Positions 57,070 to 64,000 of a stretch of DNA of 64,000 nucleotides are shown here, in pieces. The stretch lies in assembly GCA_038503065.1 (NCBI GenBank), contig JBCAMK010000010.1, forward strand, positions 682,001-746,000. The letters are read 5' to 3'. Source of the stretch: Paragyromitra xinjiangensis. Its lineage: Eukaryota; Ascomycota; Pezizomycetes; Pezizales; Discinaceae. Below the pieces are notes generated by a model, which saw nothing but the letters and a program-made list of their open reading frames with translations, had not been told where the DNA came from and made no database searches. The position numbers and the translations under genes are program-made. Every line of letters starts with the position of its first letter. Within the stretch, counting starts at the first letter, position 1.

Positions 57070-59814
57070 TACCGATATGTTTGCCGGTTTCCATTTCGCT
57101 CATCATGTTTCTCTGCCCCTTTTCTCCACACCTTGCAGGGCTGTAATGTCGTTGGTCAAATCCTTCCCGGATTTTAATCTCATCCGCGAACATGCCACAC
57201 GCTGCAGGCAGCGGAAGAGGCCCTGCGGCGAATAACTTTGAATGGGATTCGATGTGCGATTGAGATGCACGGCTGAGTAAAAGTGTTTCGGTATTTTTTT
57301 CAGGAAATTGACGAGCGACCTTAAAATAACGCACAAAATCCTGACAAAGATATATCCTTGAATTACACAAACAGGTAGGTCGGAGTGCCGGGGAAGATCC
57401 CGACAATGAGGCATAACCGCCAGTTTACGCTTATTCGAATTCCTGGAGGTGCTGTTTGATCGACATTGCTTCCAAGGCTGAAGAGTGAATTAAATCAATG
57501 ATTCCTTTTGGTGAAAGGTGCAGCAAAACTAGCTGGTACCTATTAGCATGTTATGTTCCCGCATGGATAGATTTCTTATTCAAAAAGAAAGACTGACTTT
57601 CATTCAAGTTCGACATGCACAACCAACAGCACAGACCTATGACGACCGTGAAGTTCTTCACGAGCACGACCTACTGAGTATCCCTCTCGGGGTTTGCAGA
57701 TATTTTCCGGTAGTTACTTGTACTTTTTGGGCACTTATCCGCTGCTGTCATCACTCGCCAAGTTCCAGCCCCTACGAAATTGAGAGAAAAGGTGACCTGG
57801 AACATGTACACGGTCATTGCACAGTACCAGGTACAAGACCAACGCAGTGATCGACCGGAGGCACTAATCTGCACTCTACACGCAGAGTGACGATGTTTTT
57901 AAGGGTTTAGGAAAAGCTGCCATGAGTTCTCAAAAATGTAAAAATATGCTTCTTTTCCAGAGCTCGCCCAGTTTTCCCACGTGCGGATGTCTTCCGGAGA
58001 ACGGCAGGGGTATTTTGACGTCATAACTGTCGTCACTGAAACAGTGGTGCAGATGTTTTGGCCCGTTTCCAGGGGCGACTTAGCCCGTTGAAGTTGGCGT
58101 GATTGGTCCCGATAAGATACCATGCCAAATCTGATCATGATCAGCAAATTCACGGGACGTGCCGGAACAAAATTTCTACAGAAGTTCGACGTTCAGCGTT
58201 ATTCACTGAGTAACGGTAAATATTACACTGAGGAGCCCGATTACATGGTCAAGGATCTTCCATAAGTCCTTCCAGCGCTTCCCAAGGCTTGATTATTCCT
58301 GGAGTCCTTAATGGCGGGAAGAAAAACGTGACTGTATTCGCGTTTAGCGAGTAGAGCTTCCTTTGCGCGCTGATGCGGGATTTTATGCGTCTTAGAAGAT
58401 GAAAGACGAAGGATCTATCTGACACAGCCTCTTTCTCTGACAGGGTAGCGGTTTTACCCAATTGATAGGAATTTTCGACGATAGATTTCCATACCTGTGT
58501 CAACGACGGCTGATCCGCATTTCTGCTCGTTCCGTATCAAAGCAGCCGAGATGGAAGGATGCACGAGCAATCAGGGAAGATCACTGCTGGATCTGTCAAT
58601 TTGCTCGCCATCGGTCCTTTTCGAGATTTTCTGCCAGGAACAGTTCTTCTTCTTTTGAAACGGTTAGTTTTTCCGGAGGCCATGTGTTGAACCCTTATTT
58701 TATGCAAAGTTCGGTTCGCTTTGTTTGGCGGCAGAAATCCTCCACTGAGAGGGGTCGTATTGATTGGTGTTACTCCATAACTCCACCACTAACATGCAGT
58801 GAGAAACTTATGGGCAGCTAAAATTTGGCGGGCGATTTGAAGCATCGGATCGCAACTGCAAGCACGATGTTCCAGAGCTGGGTTTCGCGATACCGGTGGC
58901 GGTATTGGCTTAGGGGTTCATAGACGACTCCACAAGCCACTAGTCACCTAGATAGATGATGATTGGCTGATATTTGGTGCACAAAGACTATCTGGAAGTT
59001 GGTTGCGATGTTAGAAATATTCCAACATATTCCAAACAGAGCGAGTAGTTCGGATGGCTTGTATGTCAAGATAGGGCTGTAGTATATTGGACAGTTGTGC
59101 GTCTGTTGCCAGGCTTAAAGACAAAAAAACACTCAGCATGCAAGCCAGTGCCACCTTGCTTTTTCCAGAAGCTGTGATTAGATAGGTAAGCATGATAGTT
59201 GGGCGTTATCCTCTACTGTATCTGCCTTCAAGCCCCTCTCTCCTAAGCTCTAAGCTGCCAATAGTTCTCCAGGCGTATGAAACTTCAGCTGGCAAACGGC
59301 AAGCGGGGAAACGGACAGCCACTGGATGTCACTAGAGTGTTCAATTCTCCATCGTGTACCTAAAGCCCGCTAGAAATAAGAAACAAATAAGAAATGATAC
59401 AAATTATGTCCCAGCTTCAGCTCCATCCAGATCGGGTTTGAGATTGGGTTTCAAGGGTTTTCAGCATTTGGTTAGTCCCAAGCTACCGTGCCTTGAACTC
59501 TGGACCATCCGCATCGTCATTTTGCATCCCAAGGAATTGCCGGTACCGGTACACGAAGACGGGGTTAGAGTATCGTGCGTTTGCTTCGTGCGATTCTCTG
59601 TTGCTAGTAATGCACCCAAGAGGTGTGGACATATACATACATACATGTGTGTCGTGTAGTTATCGTTGGCTCCACCCGATATGCTGCTGCAAGGTTTTGC
59701 TTTGCTGTTTTGGGAGGCGGGGTGGATGGTGATGGTTGTTCCCCTCCATACCTGCCTACCATGGTCACAGCCCGCCAATCTTTCAACTTGCGTACGGGGC
59801 CCGGGCGATACTAT

Positions 59815-59822
59815 TATAAAAA
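59815..59822 (+). promoter_or_regulatory. TATA box of the HAD phosphatase gene
   Basis: TATAAAAA lies 200 bp before the ATG at 60015 and is followed by a pyrimidine-rich stretch, the usual fungal core-promoter pattern. Transcription would start around 59850. Confidence 0.55.
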
Positions 59823-60014
59823 GCCCTCATCCCTCCGCTCTTAGGCATTCAATCAACTTGTACTCCTTTATCTCTTAGCCTCGGAATTGTTATTTGTGTG
59901 AAACTCGCAAATCATTCCTCCTCGTTTTCGCTTGGTCTATCTTCTTTTTATCCCTAAATACTAGCAGTATCTTTTCTCGCCTCTTTAAACCCTTAATATC
60001 TACAACCACTCAAT

Positions 60015-61278
60015 ATGGCACCAGCTGTAGTAAATTCCCAGCCCATCAACGCCCCTGAGCTCGAGAAGGCCAAGCATACTGGAGAGATCAAAGTTCAAGA
60101 TCTTAGAGTACCAACAAAGAGCTTGGAAACTTATGCAGATGGCGAACTTGGCTCAAAGCGAGACATCATTATCTTCTCAGGTATGACCATTGATAAAAAC
60201 ACGCTTTTAAAGTGTGGCAGCTAATAAGCTCTTACAGATTTCGATGGCACCATTTTCATGCAAGATACCGGGCACATCCTATTCGATGCCCACGGATGTG
60301 GTGCCCAGAGGAGGGAGGAGCTTGACGAAGAGATCAAAAATGGCGTGAGGTCATTTCGTGAAGTTTCGGAGGAGATGTGGGGAAGTTTGAACGTTCCGTT
60401 TGACGATGGATTCGATGTCATGAAGGGAGCTCTGGAGATTGATCCTGCGTTCCTCGAGTTTCATGCCTTCTGCATCAAAAACAACATTCCTTTCAACGTC
60501 ATCTCCGCTGGGTTGAAGCCTATTCTTCGTCGTGTTCTCGACGAGTTCTTAGGAAAGAAACAGGTAGGCTAGATCCTCAAAACCCCAGTAGCTACATCTA
60601 GATAACTCTCTATGGACAATGAACTAATCTTTATCGTCATATTTTCAGTCAAAATTCATCGATATCATCGCCAACGATGCCACAATCAGCGCAGACGGCA
60701 CCCAATGGAAACCCGTCTGGCGTCACGACACTCCTCTTGGTCACGACAAAGCTGCCTCTATTCAGGAGTACCGAACGATCGCATCTTCTGAAAGTGAGGA
60801 TGGCTCGTGCCCTCTTATCATTTTCGTAGGAGATGGCGTTTCAGATCTTGCCGCTGCCCGCGAGGCAGACGTTCTTTTCGCTCGGAGGGGGCTGAGGCTC
60901 GAGGAGTACTGCAGAGATAACAAAATTGCGTATATCGCCTTCGACACCTTTGCTGATATTCAGAAAGAGATCATCAATATTACGAGGGAGGATCAGAAGG
61001 TCACCAGGGGTTACGGAAAGCCCGTACAATACAATGTGAGTACATCGTCGCTACTAGAACCCATACCCTCCTTACTTAGAAAAAAATTACTAACAAACGC
61101 TCTTTAGCCCCGTGCAAACTTCTGGAGAAAAGCTATCAAGAAGAAGAACGCCCCTCGCTTCGTCAAGAACGCCACGAAAGAGGACAAGCTGCACCTCTGG
61201 CCCGATACCTTCTCAGTGAAGCAAGCGGCAAAGAAGGAAGCCGAAGCTTCATCGAGCACCGAGCCAACCACCGCCTAG
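60015..61278 (+). CDS. HAD-superfamily phosphatase, Pyp1/phosphoserine-phosphatase-like, 349 aa
   Basis: A cytosolic-type HAD hydrolase related to yeast YNL010W/Pyp1 (polyol phosphatase) and to the MtnX/phosphoserine phosphatase group. Four exons: 60015-60180, 60238-60563, 60649-61035 and 61108-61278, total 1050 nt in frame. Motif I DFDGT is created at the first splice joint (IIIFS-DFDGTIF, about 56-60), with the nucleophile and general acid Asp pair. Motif II is VISAGLKPI; the conserved Lys is in GHDKAASI; motif III/IV is FVGDGVSDLAAA. Compared with short family members it has an N-terminal extension of about 50 residues and a Lys/Ala-rich C-terminal tail. The substrate cannot be read from sequence; a small phosphorylated polyol or related metabolite is inferred from the homologue. 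Confidence 0.9.
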
Positions 61279-64000
61279 TAAATCAGATGGTGGTGTTCTA
61301 TTGATATCAATTTTCGACTTTTGAGAGGTTTAGCGATATATCCTCGTTTTTTTATAACGGTTTTCAAGACTTCGATGCGGGGAGGATTAGATGACCTCTG
61401 ACATTGGGGAATTTCTTGTATTTCTTTTAGTTACCTGGTACCTGGTATGGGATTCTGGCGTATTGGGTTTCCTTTTCAACTGTATTGTTTGAGTTTCTTG
61501 TGCTTATAGAGAAGTACATCATGAGTTTTGCCTTGGGAAAAGGCTGGAACTGAACAAAGAAAAGAAATGGATCATTTTTTACATCTCACAACAATGCGGT
61601 TTTTTGGACTTTGAGGTTTTATGTGGATTTGTGAATGGATGATATCATAGATTGATTTGCTAGCTGACTTACCGGGTATACTTGCAAGGTACATATGCAA
61701 GCACGGAATGGTGATGTGTATTGCCTAACGGCTATTCATACGCCGAGGGAATTAGACTCACAATCGCGGCCTCGAACATGCAACCAACGAACAAGAGATA
61801 AGTGACACCTTAGAGGGGAAATGAAATATACATGTGAACATGTATGTATCCACGCAGCATAGGCTAGCCACATACCCCCAAACATGTACTATACTGACCG
61901 AACGCAACGGCCAATAGCATGCTTGACGAGCCGCAGTCGACTTTTCTTATAAATCATACTTATCCACCTACCGGCACTGCAACGTTGCGGAATAATTTTT
62001 TTTGCTTTTAGCCAGGGGCCCCAACCGGTCGGTGTTTAAATGTTTAATGATATCAGGTGCGGGGCTCCCGTATGTGTTGTACTGCGTCTCATCGGATACA
62101 AAACTATAGCAGCGGGTATGGCGTTACTGGGCTCGGTAGGTTTTCCCTCTGTAGGTTTTATCGCCTCCCCACTTTACTTTCTTTTGGTGGCAGTTATTTT
62201 TTTGATTTCCCTGTTACTACGGTTTCGACCCCTTTCGCCCGTTATTTATTCTAGGGTTACTTTTTTCGCTCACTATTGAATCCGGCCCTTAACAACACGT
62301 CGGATATACTTTATCGATGCCGAGTTTGTTGAGTCCAATTGAACCCCGCTTCTCGACCACGGGGGATGAGCGGGGTGCGACCATCTGCGGATCTCGACAG
62401 AAGGAGAAATGAGGTGATGGCCCGAACATTTCGGATTCTTATCTTAGGATGATGCGACAAACACACATATATTCTAGTCGAGACCTTCAAAGGTGGGGGT
62501 GGTGCGGGGAGTAGTTGACACGTCTAATTTCTCGCGGGTGGGCCAGTGATGGGTTGTGATGCAACCCCTAAGACTTTTCTCGTGACTGGATACTCTGCGC
62601 TTTCGCCAAACCTATCGGCAAAACGGGCGCTACTTTGGTGGGTAGACGGACGGGGTGATTTTATTTTTTTATCCTTTTTTGGCCCGAGATTGCAGTCAAG
62701 CTAACAAATCGACCGGCTTAATTTTCCGTTTTCCGTGGTTGATTTTACTTCGCTGCACTTGTATTTTATTACTTAGTTGATGCTGGAGCCCCTGAAACAG
62801 AAGTTTCGAAACGAAATGCCCGCCAGTAGACAAGGACTCCCCTAGAAAGTGAGCAACCATATAGCTTAACCTAGGGGAAACACTGTGTAGATCATGATGA
62901 TTCTCAACCACTGATTAAGTATGTACCACGAACAGGTATCATAATCACGGCACAAGCTACAATCTCTACCGCAATACACATGTTCCATAATATTTAGTAC
63001 CCTGTAGCTTTATTGTAGCTATATATAAACTCATGTGTTTGTAGTTTTCTCCAATGCCATTGTTGCGGTTGCCTATCCTCCTATATATTGTGCAGGGCTC
63101 ACGCTCTATCATATTACGTACACACAAGATCATCGCAGATCACTCGGCTCTTGATCCAGTTGGGCTAAGATAGGGCTGGTCAACGCGGGTGGATAGGTGA
63201 TTTTCAGCAGGAGGGCTCGTGAGCGGATGGCTATCATTTAAATGATTTTGAATTATTCTTTGCGATTAATGAGCTCAGGATCAAGTTGGCAGATCTGCAT
63301 GTAATCTAGCTGTCTGTTGTCGCAGAGTAATCCTGTGTACCCGGCGCCACCCCAAAGACTACATGTAACACCCCTGGCCGATCCGATCGTACCACACCAT
63401 TAAGAAAACCTTAGGCATACTTCCGAGATGAACAAGATTCTACTAAATTTCCCCCTTCCTCAATATCCCTAGGTGTATATCTATTCCCGAGTAAGCCAAG
63501 ACTAGATCGGCGATGGGGTGCTTATAGCCTCACTACCGGAAAAAGATCATTGATATCACCTTCGCAGGATGAAGATAACCCTTTAGAGATCCAGAAAGTA
63601 CCAAGGCCCTCAACATCGATCATTAGTTTGCTTGAAGAACAAAAAAATATTATGTCTCGTTTATAAAACATGATCTCAAGTTTAACGAGCGCGAGAACAT
63701 GGTAAATATTAGCCGGAAAATTCTCCTTTCTATGCACACATCTAAAGGTTTCATAGTAGATTGGTTTCCCCACGGGTTTTTTTGCACCCCAGGAAGTGAG
63801 TGTTGATCATGGCCTGCTGGTAATATTGGACAAGAGTCTATGGTAAAAATCTACCCCAAAGCTGTTTCTAGCTCCATCTAAGACTCTCTAGTTGAGTTCT
63901 GTGCCGCAATCCGCCATATGGGGCCCCCACGCTTCTATAGCTACACCTCTCCAATAAACAAGAAATTCGCTGCCCCTGATGATCCAAATGAGTTGTAGGT
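61279..64000. other. Terminal 2.7 kb without a recognised gene
   Basis: Begins with the 3' UTR of the phosphatase gene. An 18 bp near-palindrome ATACATGTGAACATGTAT lies about 61828-61845. A 79-codon, strongly hydrophobic ORF at 62040-62279 (two possible membrane spans) starts with ATG but has no support beyond its composition. Nothing else is recognised up to the window edge. Confidence 0.45.

Larger units (their letters stand above)
55244..60014. other. 4.8 kb region with a MITE and a - strand ORF series, ending in the phosphatase promoter
   Basis: No intact gene recognised. A 112 bp MITE lies at 56958-57069. From about 57.1 to 58.5 kb the - strand carries consecutive open frames (57406-56993, 57874-57671, 58153-57899 and 58503-58249) with protein-like composition but no joining splice sites that I could prove. 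The sequence GATGATGATTGGCT occurs at 56035 and 58956 in similar contexts, a possible dispersed repeat. The right end has a TATA box and a pyrimidine-rich leader for the 60015 gene. Confidence 0.5.

Noticed and set aside
62040..62279. 79-codon hydrophobic ORF as a membrane protein gene
   Set aside because: Short, no conserved motif, T-rich sequence that yields hydrophobic codons by chance; mentioned only in the intergenic entry.

Overview
This is nuclear DNA from a filamentous ascomycete fungus. The genes have short introns (about 50 to 160 nt) with GTRNGT-type donors and branch-point-like ACTAAT sequences. The proteins are typically fungal: an APSES cell-cycle factor, a fungal SREBP with a DUF2014 tail, the septation protein Cdc14 and a kinase-ankyrin protein. 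The large repeat-bearing deserts and the kinase-ankyrin gene fit Pezizomycetes (truffle and cup-fungus relatives), but that placement is only an inference.

Layout. Positions 2-157 hold the 3' end of a + strand gene with a SUMO-motif-rich tail. It converges on a DUF202 membrane protein (790-2213, - strand). After a 5 kb desert comes the Mbp1-like APSES factor (7576-10256, +). A 6 kb gap follows, then a Ser/Pro-rich orphan (16339-17160, +) and the TFIID subunit Taf7 (20492-21778, +). A 9.5 kb desert with transposon relics leads to the SREBP transcription factor (31281-34307, +). The 34.3-47.3 kb stretch is accessory-like: two orphan ORFs, a TA-flanked MITE, a SAM-dependent methyltransferase (39633-40503, +), a four-exon modular orphan built from repeated phase-1 exons (41008-42961, -), and a decayed tandem repeat region. 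Then come a protein kinase-ankyrin gene with a nearly identical ankyrin array (47331-50429, -), RPL3 (51648-53229, -), the SIN component Cdc14 (54230-55243, -), a relic-rich gap, and a HAD-family small-molecule phosphatase (60015-61278, +). The last 2.7 kb shows no recognisable gene.

How the genes relate. This is not a biosynthetic cluster. Several are conserved regulators: MBF-type G1/S transcription, TFIID, sterol/hypoxia response, septation and ribosome assembly. They are separated by deserts that carry small inverted-repeat elements. The promoters of the Mbp1-like and SREBP genes each contain a candidate site for their own product, suggesting autoregulation.

Exon structures were worked out by hand. 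In every multi-exon gene the exon lengths sum to an intact frame and the joints restore conserved motifs, so I trust them more than the gene boundaries of the orphans. I found no convincing tRNA, intact rRNA or CRISPR array.
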